A model generated the notes under the pieces. That model had not been told where the DNA came from and made no database searches. It saw nothing but the letters and a program-made list of their open reading frames with translations. A stretch of 64,000 bases of DNA from Chromobotia macracanthus (taxonomy: Eukaryota > Chordata > Actinopteri > Cypriniformes > Botiidae), in contig JAZGTH010000098.1 of assembly GCA_036877525.1 (NCBI GenBank), positions 1,178,001 to 1,242,000 of the forward strand, read 5' to 3'. Below, piece after piece: positions 13,601 to 26,068 of the stretch; positions within the stretch are counted from its first letter, which is position 1, and the number at the start of each line of letters is the position of its first letter. A program made the position numbers and the translations under genes.

Positions 13601-16600
13601 GGAAACGTTCTCAGAACTTTGGCTAATGTTCTCTAAAGGTTTTCTCAACATTTTAAAAAACAGCCTTTTCAGTAATAGTAGTAGAACTTGAATAACATAT
13701 GTCATATATCAAAATGTTATACTTAAGTTGTTAGTGGAACATCTTAAAACCAAGCAATAACTAACATTTTGAATGTTCCTAAAACTTTCAAAATAACATT
13801 AACATTTTTGTTACTTGATGGAAACGTTAAGGAAATGTTCTTTTTAGTGTTCCTCAATATCAGAAAAGTAAAACAAGGAAGACTTCTGCTTTTACTTACA
13901 GAATTTGTACATTGTCAACTTGCTCATGGAAGAGGCGCAGCGTTTTTTGTTGAACCAAACAGTGGAATTCTTGGTCCATTTGAGAGTCTAACTATCAACA
14001 TCACTGCTTTCACCAGTATGTGGGGTGACTATCAGGACAATCTCATATGTAAAGTATGTCAATACATTCCAAGTCATTTCTCAGATCAAACATGCCTTCA
14101 GATGAGTTGCAGTGTTTTCTGGGAGAAGTGCTTTTATGAGTTTTCTTTCAGGTTGGTGATCTGGATCCAACCTCCATTCCTATCCAGATGTCTGTGAGAG
14201 GCTGTCCCATTTACTTTCAGATGATTGGACCACAGCCAGACAATCAGAACCGGGGTCCAATAATAAGGTCAGTGTCTCTAGAGGACGCATCTGCCTGCCT
14301 TTCTAAATATCTTAGACTTGCTTGATGTGTCCCCACTCTGTCAGAATAGCAGGTCTGCATGCAAAAAAAGCTCTGTAACATTTCTGATTGACCTTCACAG
14401 ATTTGGAAGCCATGTTTCTGGAGGAGACACTGTGTCCCGCTCTTTACGGCTGATTAACACCAGCCCATATGGTGAGCTAAGCACCACACATAACTTACAA
14501 GAACAACTAACAAATGCTTCTAATACAGTGCCCTCAAAAACTATTTGGATATTGAAACCACCACTCAAACCACACACTCAAAATGTATTCTTAGATTTTT
14601 AAATGTAAATGCATTTATAGAAACTACAAAATATAAAACTGTGGCTTCGTCTAGAGCATTTCTCATAACTTAATTTGTCTTAATCATTTATGCTATTACA
14701 TTTAACAAGCTTTAGGAAGGACTAGTTCACCTACAAATGAAAACCTGTCTTTATTTATAATTAGACATACACAAAAGCAGATAATTGAATGAATATCAGG
14801 TTGGGTGAATTTAATGCAATGGCAGTACATTATGATTCACTATAACGCTTAAAAAGCAGCCAGGAATGTTTGATATTGAAAACATTTAATAACCTGATCA
14901 ATTTAATAACCATATAAGTGAAACTTTTTGGGGCCACTATGTACAGTACATTCCTTGTAAGGCACCTTTTTGAAACTGTCATGTATAAAATACTGTAAGT
15001 GGCACATTACTTTCAGATATCCGCATGGACTGGGTGACCTACAACCTGGAGGCTGGAGATAGGAAGTTAATAGATCTGCTGGTTGCGTGTGGTGAACCCT
15101 TTCCTCTGAAGAACGCTGATGGAAACGAGGTTGTTGGAGGACTGGACTCATGTGCCATATTCCCGCCCACATGGGATAAGAGCCACACCCCCAGCAGAGA
15201 AGACACAAGCTCATCCATCATGACCAATTCTGTGAGTCATAACTAATCAGATCAGTGGAAACAAAGGAGTGTACCTGGAATATTGAGATTGGCCTTCTGT
15301 TACATCCAGCTGTGAAGTCTCAAAAGCTTTTCACTTTTGTTTTATAGGATTGTTTTGAAGAAAACGAGGAAGAATGTGATGAAGAGGAGGAAAGTGGCGC
15401 TTCTGGGTCTCTGGCTCCAGTAAAGAAGCTGTTCACTGTGTTTCTGAAGCCTCATGAAGGGAACATCTCTGATTACCCATACTGCATCACTCCACAGCAA
15501 ACAGTAGGTTTACAGGAATAGGAGTGTCTGTTTGAATTTTATTTGCATGTGGACTTTATTTGCATTTCTGGATAAAGAACAACGATTATCAGATTTAAAA
15601 CACATTTAATGTGCTTTATAAAGGTAGTTCCAGCAGGGGGCAGCAGCACTATACATTTGTCTTTCACGCCTCTGATCCTGTCATGCTCAGCCAATCAGAA
15701 TTGTTTCGGTTATGCTCTAGGTTTTATGAGCTTGGACTCCAAGGTATGTTAGACCCTATTACGTCATTCTGTGCTAGATTTGTGATCTCAAAAGTGTCAG
15801 ATCTGTAAAGATAATGTAATGTCTGTTTTTTTTATCTCCTGCAGGTGGCATCATTGATCCCAGGCAAAGTAGAAAGAGCTCAATGTTATGACCTAGAGCC
15901 ATTGAGGTTGGACATGCAGGCTTCTGTTAAACCAGCCATGTGAGTTACAGTGGAGACTTAAAGTAGTATCGGACTTAAGATTTTTGTCTGTTGGATGACA
16001 GAACATCCAGTCGTCCACACTCACATTTTCTTCAAAAAATATAAAAATCTAGTTTTCATAAAGCATTTGCTTTTGCACTTATATAACATGCAAGTAAATT
16101 AATATATAATTTTATAATAACTTTTTGCATGTCTACATATTGCTTTGTCTGCAACAATGTAAAGTCCATACAGTATCTTATTTTTTAGTTTTCTCAGCAA
16201 ATATTTAAATTTGTGATTAATTGCGACTAATGATTAGGACATCTGTATATCATGTAATTAACTTGATTAAAACTTTTAATCAATTAAAATAGATTGACGA
16301 CCATATCAAATTATATTCAAACAACCTGTTGTAACCCACAGAATGATAACCGATACAGTAAATGTGTGTGTGTAGTTTGTCAGTACAGATGGAAGAAGAT
16401 ACAGACGCTCTGGAATTCTTTGCAGCAGCCAGTGATACAATAGATAAAGAATCACACAAACAGGTGCAGTTAATGCAAACTATATGTTTTCAAAATAAAA
16501 ATGTGTGCATAAGAGGTAGACAGTCTTGACTTTCCCTTTTTTGTGTCATAGAAGGAATCCAGGATAACACAAAAATTTCTGTTGAAGAACAACACAGAGA

Positions 16601-18382
16601 TGACCTTGAGTTTCAGGCTGACCACACACCCTCCATTCTCAGTTCTTCAGCCCCGTCAGAACATTAAACTGATCAGCAGCTCACCCTGTCACAGACACAC
16701 ACAAGGGCTGTCAGGGCCTGGAGACGAGCAGACATCACTTCTGCTGCAGCCCAGACTCACCATGCAGGTCTGTGCATGCATGTAAAAATCACAAGCTCTA
16801 CACATTGCTTTCATGTTCATTTTGTGTGATCTGTGGATTCTGCAAGTGCTTAAGTGAAGTAGTCTGATAATCTTTGTGATCTGCAGGTTAAGGTAGCTTT
16901 CCACAATTCAGCTTCTCTCCTGAACTGTCTGACTGAACCATGTGAGGAATCAGATGGCCAGCACTCAGCCACACTCCTGTGCAAAGATACTGGAGAACGA
17001 AAACTACAGTTTCAACAGAGTCTGACCATTCAGTACAGCAATAACAGTGTCCAGGTCTGCATATCCTCAGGTTCAGTTGTAAAGTCTTAATTTATCTCTT
17101 ATTAATTTTCCAAAAACGTTCTTACAATATTAAGGTCAGTCATGACTAAAATCTAGATACTGTCTTGGTACTCTTTCAATTAAATGTAATAACAATCTTG
17201 CACATTATGAAACCTTTGTAATACATCTTATGAAAATATGTGAAAAATACAAATATGGTACCGAGTCATATTGTAGGATATTAAATACAGACAATACATG
17301 TTTCAAACATCTGGCAACAGCTGTTACATCAGTGCTAATAATCTCATGTTTAAGCCCAAGTGAGTAATTCTGTATTGTGTATCTACATAATGAATACTGC
17401 TGTTTCAGACAGTGCCTCTTTGTGCTCACCTGGCATTACCCACGCTGCAACTTTCCAGTCACATTGTGGATTTTAGCACCTGCTATGTTGGACAGACAAA
17501 CATCAAAGAGGTGTACCTTTATAACAGAGGTGGATCCAGTAGCTACTGGACTGCACTTGCAGGTGCAAAGACTTTGAAACAGTACATTATCATTAGTACC
17601 ATTAAGTCACTTATTTTAATCTTAATAGGACTTGATGATAGCTGAACCAGCAGCAATAGACCTTTAAGAAATAGATGGAAGGATTCAGCATACAAATGGC
17701 ATTGAAAAACATACAGATGAACACAATAACACATTGTACCCTAATCCTTAGGGTATATAGTTGAGCTGATGTTTTGTTGTGTGTGTAGATGCTGGCGATA
17801 GCAATGCGGTGTTCAGGGTGAGTCCAGACTCTGGTGTGTTGAAACCTCTTGATGATCCACCATCCTGCAGACAGCTGCTGCAGATCACCTTTACAGCCAG
17901 GTACAATTCTTACTTACATTGCAGTTGAAAATTAATTCAAGCAATATATATATCAAAAAAAGAATTAAATTGAACAAAGTATAATTAAAATGTTGAATGA
18001 ATGTGGTAATACCTCAAATAGGTAGTAAAATTATTTCAAGTTCATGGTTCAGGAATAGTGCATAACTGCATTTGTCTAAGCAATTGCTTGTACGTTGTTT
18101 AGAATTATACATAAACAATATACTTTTTAAACCAAATTACTGTTACATTTATGCATTGGATTAGTAGTATACTAAACGCATTTTCCCCACAGTGATCAGA
18201 AAGACTTCCAGACAATTATCACAGTGCAGGGGTTTCTGGGAGAAAACCCACTTATTCTTAAGGTCCGTGGAAGAGGATCATTTGATGAGAGTTTTCTATC
18301 TCTGATACCCAACACCTGTCAAAACAACATTGATGTTGCTCCACAGATGAGACCAAAGACTTTAAACCTTAAAACTATATAG
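2914..18382 (+). CDS. dlec1: DLEC1 / CFAP81, ciliary ASH-repeat protein (38 coding exons)
   Basis: This is the orthologue of DLEC1 (deleted in lung and esophageal cancer 1; CFAP81), a large protein of beta-sandwich ASH/MSP-type modules. The family is known from motile cilia and sperm flagella, and human DLEC1 is also studied as a silenced tumour-suppressor candidate. I joined 38 coding exons with matching phases into 1717 codons plus TAG; human DLEC1 is about 1755 aa from memory. Diagnostic stretches include DISHLL near residue 29, GYCLAGGVKF, QIMQPNL, VSGGDTVSRSLRL and VVPAGGSSTI. The start ATG (2914) has an in-frame TAA two codons upstream. Exon coordinates are in the four segment entries below. 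No frameshift or premature stop was seen. Weaker calls are the donors of coding exons 5 and 6 and the acceptor of exon 31. Confidence 0.95.
6771..7050. repeat. Dispersed repeat (copy 1)
   Basis: AAAGCTGCAGTTCATAACTT at the left and GAACAGAGATGGCGGTAGAG at the right. The right half is matched at 50640-50868 and the left end at 11808-11905. Probably a non-autonomous DNA element; family not assigned. Confidence 0.6.
7583..7894. repeat. CCCAGCTAAC-family MITE, DLEC1 intron
   Basis: Begins CAGCTAACAATTTTAGCTAA and ends near GGGTTAGTTGGGC. The interior shows the family core: TTTCCATTAGGTAACAAA, a central ATTGCTTG block and ACGTTAG toward the right end. Fills about half of a 606-bp intron. Confidence 0.75.
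8321..8669. repeat. CCCAGCTAAC-family MITE, DLEC1 intron
   Basis: Starts CTTACAAATTTAGGTTGTAA, ends GTGTTAGCTGGG. An internal 12-nt unit, ACTTGGAGAGAA, is repeated three times near 8587-8625. Occupies about 70% of its 489-bp intron. Confidence 0.8.
9653..9992. repeat. CCCAGCTAAC-family MITE, DLEC1 intron
   Basis: Starts CCCAGCTAACAGTTATCAAA, ends AAATTGTTAGCTAGG; internal AAACTGGACGTTTTAAATG and TTTGTGTTACTTAATAG match the other copies in opposite orientation to those at 7583 and 8321. Confidence 0.85.
11808..11905. repeat. Dispersed repeat (partial copy)
   Basis: AAAGCTGCGACCCGTAACTT then AAATAAACAAAAATCTG matches the left end of the element at 6771. Lies just before the acceptor at 11930. 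Confidence 0.55.
12365..12683. repeat. CCCAGCTAAC-family MITE, DLEC1 intron
   Basis: Left end degraded; the interior has GTTCTTGCAGTAACATTAGT and AAACTGGACTGTTTGAACAT; the right end is GGTGTTAGCTGGG. Inserted shortly before the acceptor of the exon at 12808. Confidence 0.8.
13240..18382 (+). other. dlec1: DLEC1 coding exons 24-38: C-terminal modules and stop
   Basis: Exons: 13240-13428, 13521-13579, 13902-14053, 14152-14267, 14401-14471, 15017-15231, 15348-15503, 15624-15743, 15845-15939, 16376-16463, 16552-16767, 16887-17054, 17409-17562, 17789-17900, 18193-18382 (residues 1018-1717). FGSHVSGGDTVSRSL, GYALGFMSLDSK and FSTCYVGQTNIKEVYL are strongly DLEC1-like. Exon 30 holds an acidic run (EENEEE-like) between two modules. 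The last exon ends in GRGSFDESFLSLIP followed by a short divergent tail and TAG at 18380-18382. Confidence 0.9.
13593..13845. repeat. CCCAGCTAAC-family MITE (internally shortened), DLEC1 intron
   Basis: Has AACGTTCTCAGAACTTTGGC at the left and TTGTTACTTGATGGAAACGT at the right, with part of the centre missing. Makes up most of a 322-bp intron. Confidence 0.7.
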
Positions 18383-18740
18383 ATATATAAATCAACATTC
18401 ATTAGTTTTCTTTACTTTTGATTACTTTAAGCTATTTGATTTCTGTTTATACGAATATCAACATATTTATAAGAATACCAACAAATTAGACCCAGATTTT
18501 AAATGATTAACAGTGGATGTTTGCAAAACAAAGATCAAAGGCTGCAGTTAAACAGTAATTTTACATGCATCTAACCTTTGAAAGGCAAGATTTTCATAAC
18601 AAACATAACACTACACTAGTCCTCAGCACAGTGTACATGTAATTTGGTTATTAAAGACCATTGTTTCAATCATTTTAAATGCTTTTCTCTTCCAGTTTCC
18701 ATATAAAACATTAGATTTGTGTTGCAAATCAAAGAACACA

Positions 18741-18746
18741 AATAAA
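18741..18746 (+). terminator. Candidate DLEC1 polyadenylation signal
   Basis: AATAAA about 360 bp after the stop codon is the first canonical hexamer downstream. An ATTAAA near 18651 is an alternative. No transcript end can be shown from sequence alone. Confidence 0.45.
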
Positions 18747-18817
18747 ATACACCTTGGATAAAATATGTTCCCTGATTGCTCCAACACAGACACAGGCATA
18801 TGATTTCCCTATGATTT

Positions 18818-18892
18818 ATTGCTTCGTTGTTTTCCTCACCTTGTAAGTCCCTTTGGATAAAAGCATCTTCTAAATGCCTAAATGTAAATGTC
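18818..18892 (+). repeat. SINE 3'-domain remnant
   Basis: Contains CTTTGGATAAAAGCATCTTC, the widespread fish SINE 3' core, preceded by TTGTTTTCCTCACC. The same ~75-bp sequence occurs inverted at 59245-59325, so this is a dispersed repeat and not part of the 3' UTR by design. Confidence 0.75.
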
Positions 18893-20748
18893 CTTTCCAA
18901 TGATCGTAGTCCATCATAGTGAAAATACAATGCACTTCAAACAGCCATGGTTGCCCTAGAGTTCACAAAAGTCCACAAATTAAAAATGTCACACATTAGT
19001 AATTGATCAAGTGTAAACGCTTAAGTTTTTAAATATTTGCATGTATAAACAAACAATAAATGTTTCTTTTGTTAGGAACTGAGAGCAAATATATCCTGTT
19101 TTTCTCTGTTAACACCAAACCTCTAAAGCAACTATACAGACACAGAAACATACAAATGTATAACTTAATGTTGTAACATAAGTTTATAACACAGTTTTGG
19201 TCATTTAAGTACAGCATTATTTATACCCTATGGAAATTATACAATCTCTGGCCTTTTCATTGTCTATTAGTTGTGGGCTAAGGTCGCCTGGGTTTCCCAC
19301 TGAACAAAGTGACATGCTCTCCACACTGCCAGGTTGACATGCATGGAAAAAGATGAATTTAAAAAACACGTTCTCTTGAATTCTGTTTGGAGAACCGATA
19401 TAAATTTGTATATTTTCACTTCAAAGACTTAAAAACAGGAATGGTCAGTATAAATGTGGCATACTAACCCACAGGCGAGACCCATGTCATATGCATAATT
19501 TCTGATTTCACCTTGAAAAACATAGAATGTCTTGTTCTAATAATAATATTGTTTTTTATAATAATGTTTTATTTACAGCCAATAAAATTATTTTACTGTA
19601 AAAGGCCTGTTCTTACCTGCAACCTTAAAAAGTGCCTGTAGTTCAGAGGAACACTGCCTGTTCACCGTGTAGACAGGTACAGACTTACTGTTTTGCATAA
19701 AAACGTTTTGTAAATTACAACCAATGCACATGTCTAGTATTGTCTTGTTTACATAAAATGTAAATAAAATAACCATCTCACCTAAGCAAATGCACCCACC
19801 CGAGCTATAAATGCACCTGTAGGACATTACCTGCGCAAGTACATGAAACAAAAGCAAATAAACTCTAAGTTTGGCAACTAACTCACCAACACACACATCC
19901 CCTAGTGAAGCGGGAAGCAGTCCAACATCTGTGAGAACTTTACAGCATTTTTACAGCACCCATTACAGCACAGACAAGTTCATCTGGGTAGTGTCCTGAA
20001 AACATAATGAGTGATTAAATTGCTATAAATATTTTTATGTGGAATTGAATAATTTGAACTAAGATCATGCAGCTGTCATAAGCCCTGCTAATACATTAGG
20101 ATAACAGGATAGAAGCACTGCATTGATTTGTGGGAAATGAAGTACAGATACGTTTAAGCGCTTCTTTATTTCACTCTCTAAGTCCATCCTCCAGATTTAT
20201 ACAAACCAGTAATAAAAAAGAACAGATTTTTGTTATTTATGATAGATATTTCTATTGAAATATGTCCAAATTTAATGCTGTGCTTTTCTTTGATGCTCCA
20301 GTCTATACTGTTTATTTAACTTTGTATATCATTGTTATTGCACTACATTCGGGACATGAACGTTTTCCCTGCCAGTGTATGTACTTGCACATTCTGCAAG
20401 AAAACCATAAAACAACAAAACTGTTACAATAATGAAAAGTGCACATACTTTTTCTCTTTGCTTATTCTGACACAGAAGACAAGAAAACCCGTTTATGTAC
20501 ACAGAGAAGTCATAAATAAATCAAACATAAATGGCAGGGTGCAGAGTATGAAAGAAAAGTAATACTCGAGCGGAATTACACAACTAAACGTATATACATT
20601 ATAAATAAAGTTAGCATTTCATTCGGCATCTTTTTAATTGAAATCTTTAATAATACGTCAGCTACAATGAACATGAACCAGAATAAACGATAAAACAAGA
20701 AAAGTTTGGAGGAGCTCCGAAATCAACCACACGCTCATAACAGGGAAG

Positions 20749-20756
20749 TGACGTCA
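20749..20756. promoter_or_regulatory. CRE (CREB/ATF site)
   Basis: Perfect palindromic TGACGTCA about 240 bp upstream of the CpG-rich first exon of the MAP3K gene. It is a plausible CREB/ATF input to that promoter, by motif match only. Confidence 0.45.
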
Positions 20757-20861
20757 TAGTAAATATCTGACGTGATACTTAATTATTGATAACTGATTGA
20801 TAATTGACATCCCGTTGTTACTTGTATCATTGTATATATTTCCTTGTTTTCCTATTTCCTT

Positions 20862-20918
20862 GAGACAACGCCACATTGTAAAAGCGCTATACAAATAAAG
20901 TTGAACTGAACTGAACAT
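20862..20918 (+). repeat. Retroposon 3' tail (SINE/LINE-type)
   Basis: TGTAAAAGCGCTATACAAAT followed by AAAGTTGAACTGAACTGAAC is the characteristic 3' end of a common fish retroposon with a short tandem pentamer tail. Confidence 0.6.
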
Positions 20919-20989
20919 GCATTCATTAAATAAAAAAAACGGGTTATATTACTGGAATTATGTTACACTAGTGAATATATAACGATCTG

Positions 20990-21458
20990 TAATATTGATC
21001 GGTAATATTTGTCGCACAGTCAGGCGGGGGCGCCAGAGCGTCACGGAGGCCGGTCTCTTCAGCACGCGCGTCATCGCTTCCTGAGGCCGGCGCCGTTGGT
21101 GACTTCAGAGTCGCTCCTCCGTGGAAAAACTCGCCGACCGTCCGTGTCGTCGGAGGGGAAACTTTCTTCTTTTCACGGCGCACAGTCGACGACATTCGCA
21201 GTTTTTCCAAGCACGCACAGCTGTGATCCGGATTACTGCTATTTGCGACTCCGGCAAACATCACCCGCGAAGCTTTTCCATTTGTGCCGTTCTCCCAGTT
21301 TGCGCGTGACAACCGTATTGAAGCGCGCGCGGCTTCCGGATCTGTTTGTTATTATTGAGTCTCTCGTTAACACAGTTTGCGGATTTCTCACCTTCACGGC
21401 GCTTTGATTTCTTTTTTTTTCTCAAGCGCAAACCCGAGCATGAAGACACGCACGTAAG
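20990..21458 (+). promoter_or_regulatory. CpG island with non-coding first exon of the MAP3K gene
   Basis: A GC- and CpG-dense block of about 470 bp in otherwise AT-rich DNA. It ends in two donor candidates 5 nt apart: CAC|GTAAGG after 21453 and AAG|GTGAGC after 21458, the latter the better consensus. No frame is open into a known domain, so the exon is taken as 5' UTR. An ATG at 21440 makes a 5-codon upstream ORF if the second donor is used. The island marks the promoter; the exact start of transcription is not visible. Confidence 0.65.
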
Positions 21459-21944
21459 GTGAGCTCCAGAATAACAATGACTACGCTTGCGTTAACTGTT
21501 ATGTGCAAAATAAAGTACAAACGTCCATTGTGTTTGTGGCATATAATTTACCTTATAGGCAAAAAACGTAGACTTGGTTTGTGCTGTGAGCGACGGTCTT
21601 TGGTTTTGCCCAACTTGTCGTTGGAGTAACAGCTTCGTATTAATGTAGAATAATATACCGGTGTGTGTAAAAAGTCTTGTGTATTAAGAGTTTACTAAAA
21701 GTATGGGATGAAATTATACGTAACGTGTATGTGGCACTGCTTAGTGTGTATGCACTTGTTTCAGCATAAGTTTGTCCTTTAATATGTGTGTCTATAGTGT
21801 ATATATATATATGTTATGTCATTATAGATAAATGTATGAGGACACATGCATTTATTTATATAAATATAAGGACAGTGCCTGTGTGACAAAACAAAAAGAC
21901 TAAATGACATCAGTTTAAACTGATTGTGATTCATCTTGTCTTTT

Positions 21945-22085
21945 TAAAGGATTAGTTGTAAATGTTGTCACCATTTACTTACCCCGATGCTTCTCCAAAC
22001 CCTTGCCTTATATGGAACACAAAAGAAGATGTTATGCACAATGTTGGGACCTGACAGCCTCGGTGTCTGTTCACTTTTATTAACA
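21945..22085 (+). repeat. Degenerate fish MITE (AAAGGATTAGTT type)
   Basis: AAAGGATTAGTTGTAAATGT, then ACCATTTACTTACC and GGAACACAAAAGAAGATGTT follow the order of a repeat very common in cyprinid genomes. Degraded copy; recognised from memory, not from a search. Confidence 0.5.
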
Positions 22086-24217
22086 GACAAAAGAAAAGTC
22101 ACACAGGTCGAGAGCAACGTGAAGGGAAGAAAAATCGTGTTTAATTTTTAAAATGTTTGGTGTAAGGTTGCCACACTTTGTTCGAAAGCTGGTGTATGAT
22201 TTAGCCTCATAAAGGCTGTCTGCATATGGAACAATGGCAAGTGGCAGCATTGTAAGAGCTTTTTTATTGTGACTTTCTGTGTATTATCTTAATCTGTATG
22301 GTCAGAAATACTTTTTTCTTGAGTAACTCATTTAAAAATGTTGCCCCCTGACTATGAAATAGTTCATGGTTTCTTCCGCCATTGTCAGGCTGTTACATGT
22401 AGGCTAGTCTTGATTTATGTCTGGCTGCAGTTTGTACAGGTCTTCTTCCAAGAATGTATGTCAGCAGGGTCAGAGAAAGGAATCGAAATGAACTTTGTAC
22501 CTCAATTGCAGTAACTGGTGATTTGCCATTGAACCAACAGCCTAAGATTCACATTCTTTGATATGTTATACAGTTATATGCATGTAGCCATATTAACACA
22601 GCTGTATCCGCTATGGGCGATTCAGAGGTATTGATGTCATTCTTTTGGCCAAAGTATGTTGGCAACTTACTGCCCAAGCATGGCAGCTGTAATGTGTTAA
22701 CAGCAAAACAACTCGTAGGCTGATAACAGGGGATGCAGGGGATGAATGCTAGCCAGGGCTTAACTGTAAAGATTTGTTATGCCAGTCTGGTTAGGCTGGT
22801 AGTTCAGATTTTTTATTGCCCTGACAACATTTTCACTGGCATTATCACAAAAAACAAACAAACAGATTCTTACCATGTGTAATTTCAAAAGTGCCAGAAT
22901 TTTCATTAAGTGTTAAGTTTTCTTCACCATGTTTTAAATGCAATAATAGCTACAATTTGAAGGAAACCAGACGTTTTCATTTGAAAATAAGACCGTGTTA
23001 GTGCAGCACTGGCTCGATTGGGCAAATAACAGTTAAGTTAACTGGTCCAGATCTCTCCTACACTGGCTGCGGGTCATCGGACATCCTTTTTGTTGAGCAT
23101 AGCCAGCACGTTTGAAAAATGTGGGGAAAATGTTGGATGGGAAGTGATCTAATGAATCATCTGACTTTTGAAGTCAGATTAGTTTATGTATGCTGTGGTT
23201 TATGAACATCTGACAGCATATTGAAATTATTTCACCTCCCCAGTAATGAAAGGAAGGTAAAATTAGTCTGTCAGTTTGATCATTAGCCCCCTGAAGATTT
23301 AGGTATTCCGAATATTTGATCACAGAGTCCTCAGTGCTGTTCATGTCCAATGAAAGATCCAGGTTCCTCTCTAGAGCCCACAGGAACTTTTGAGGTTCAC
23401 ACTAACTGATATTTGGAGAAACCCTAAAAGAATATTTTGGGAGAGAGATGGATGTCAATGATGAATAACTGTCTCAGATTAGGATGTCAGGGAATTGTGG
23501 TATTTTGTTCCATCTGTTTCGTGGCCTAAAGTCAAAGTTGTGTCTGGTCCACCACAGATCTTCATGATGGATTGTTCATTTTAGGCCTAATTTTAGCACT
23601 AGCTGTCTCAGACACAGAGGAAATCACAGTGGTCTTATCACTTTCTTGAGTGATTGAACATGCACACACGAAAGAGCCAAAGACCAAGGGTCATTGTGAT
23701 TTGAGCAGCTCCTGCAGACTGTGTGGGGAGAGAACAGGGGTGGTACTTTTCAAGTTCAGTTTTTCTTTTTTAGTTCAAGACATCAAAGTGTCTAAATTTG
23801 GGTCAGGATTTTCCAGTTCAGAATGGAAGAACTGGTCCATTATCTGTAGAGTGTTCACCAAAGATATCATCCAGTTGCGTGTTAATTGTTGAAGGGTCAA
23901 ATGAGGGTTGAATGAGTCAAAAGGAATGTGTTTAATTGGGTCTTGTTTGGCTGGCGAGGTGAAGTGCAGGTGTGTTAGAAAAAGTGCCAACAGTGAATAT
24001 AAGATTAAACTTCTGTCCATGAAAGATCAACAAATATAAGATACATACATTAACATCAAAGTGTTTACTGTAATTTTTTGTTTCTTATTAATGTAAAGAA
24101 ACAACAAGCAGACTTGATATGCTGAAGTGTAAGTTCCAAATAAAACTAGATTTTTACAGATTGTTACAGGTTCTTGCCCAAACAAAATGTACCATCACAA
24201 TACTGTTGTGTGCTAGA

Positions 24218-24377
24218 TGGTTGCCTGGCTGTTGCTACGTGGTTGCTCTGGTGTTTTGATGGGTTGCTAGGGTGTTGCTATGTGGTTGCTAAGGTGTTTT
24301 GAGTGTTATAAGCATGTTCCTGTGTGGTTGCTAAGGTGTTTTGAGGGTTACTAGGGTGTTCTGGGTGCTTACTGTGT
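24218..24377 (+). repeat. GGTTGCTA(A/G)GGTGTT imperfect tandem repeat
   Basis: The core TGGTTGCTAAGGTGTTTTGA and variants recur six or more times with irregular spacing. A minisatellite-like array in intron 1. Confidence 0.75.
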
Positions 24378-24421
24378 CAGGTCAGACAAACCCAACCCAA
24401 AGTCTGAAAAAGTCTGAGAAA

Positions 24422-24544
24422 GCCATTTCCCAGAAGAGGTGCCATCACAACCTGTGAGTCATGTAGTTGCTGACAAAAGGGGAGGGTTTTGCTAATCATT
24501 GTGAACTGATCTCTTGGGTTCCCTATCTGCAGAAACAACAGTGC
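24422..24544 (+). repeat. 120-bp duplicated segment (copy 1)
   Basis: From GCCATTTCCCAGAAGAGGTG through TGACAAAAGGGGAGGGTTTT to CAGAAACAACAGTGC. The same sequence with about 10 changes lies at 26476-26599. Confidence 0.85.
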
Positions 24545-26068
24545 TAAACTGGTCATACGGGTGATGTTAAATTTTTGTGCCTAATGAACAGCATTGCGAG
24601 TCAACTCTGTTTCATTTTGTTGCCCTCATGGTTTGCCTTGGAGTTTAATTGACTGTTTTTGTTTTAATGGTTATGTTTCAGTGAATGCTACACGGTTAAG
24701 TGACATCATGTTGTAACAGAAGAATCCTGTGTTGATATTTGACACAGACCTAAGTAACTGACTGTTGGTCAGAGCTGATTAGCATTTGAAAGCTCAGGGG
24801 CCACTAATCAGGACCCATAAGGGCCCCGAATCTAATTTTTTATAGTAAACATAAGTATGAGCAATTTTACCAAAAGTCTGGATTGTGTTGTGATAAGACT
24901 CATGAATGTTGCAGGTTGTACAAGGTTGTTAAAGGTTTTTCAAGCGTTCTTGATGTGACGCGAGAAACTGCTTGCAAATAAGGTGTCAGTTAAGAGTGAT
25001 GTGTGTGTCAGAACCTCTCTTAACCTGTCATGACCATTCACAATTCAGGAATGTGAAGTGGTTTAACTGCAGGCAGAGTCGAGAGTAATAATTGAAACTC
25101 CACTGACGTTCAAAACGGATTTCTGCTGTTGTAATGATTTCAGCTGCCCTGGAGACATCTGCTACCCTATATATTAACATAAATGAGCGGAAAAACAAAG
25201 AAATTGTGTATATGCGCGATGTGTACATGTGTACGTGGGTTTGAGAGCAAATCACGGTATACAGTGAAAACAGCATATTATTGTGCAGATGGTGCTTGCT
25301 TGTTTTCTCTGTCTCAAAAATAAACACATTCTGGGAAAACAATCAATGGTAGCCATAAGAAAACAATTCCATCAAGATGTTTTGTTGTAAGCTGAGCTTG
25401 CTTTGTTGAAAAGGTGGCACAGAAGCTGCATCTGAAGTGGCATTTAGGTGTATAAATGCAGACTGTTAAATGCTGCTCAGAAGTGGCATAAATGTATTGA
25501 CATAGCATTTACAGTGCAATTGCATAAATATTGTAAGGAGATTAATGTTTTAAATTAAATATTATAAATGATCATTTTAAACAGGGCTTAACAATGTTAA
25601 AAAAATGTGATATGCGATAACTTGCTAAATAATGCAGTATGCATTGTTCAATATTTGGTACAGTACGTTTATAAAATGAATTACAATTCTATTAAAAGCT
25701 GAATATTATATGACCAACATACGTTTCACATTCTTTCTGAAAAAACACATTTCATCTAACATATATTCCATCTTTGCATGCCAGTCTCTCTGCATCGGCA
25801 TATAACTAACTATACGTGAGTTTTTGAAGTATTAAAATCATTTAGCTTTTGTAAACCATTACAATATGCATATTGTAATATTCACATTTGCGATATTTTG
25901 ATAATTGTGATGTATCTTGGAGCCCTTTGTTTCATTATGAAACAAACTGATGAAATATGCAGTTTAACCATTGCAGCCTCAGAACTTCAGTCTTCAACAC
26001 GAGAGGTCAGACAGAGCAGCTTCTGTGCTTCCTGCTGGGGACTAAGTAGTACCCCTAACATATATGTA

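Larger units (their letters stand above)
18383..20989. other. DLEC1 3' region and intergenic spacer to the MAP3K gene
   Basis: About 2.6 kb between the DLEC1 stop and the CpG island of the next gene. It holds the DLEC1 3' UTR, a SINE 3'-domain remnant (18818-18892), a SINE/LINE-type tail (20862-20918) and a consensus CRE (20749-20756). An open frame on the minus strand at 19588-19896 has no recognisable domain and was not called. Confidence 0.6.

Noticed and set aside
20968..21312. 114-codon minus-strand open frame in the CpG island
   Set aside because: GC-rich DNA has few stop codons on either strand; the plus strand also has an open frame there, and no domain is recognised.
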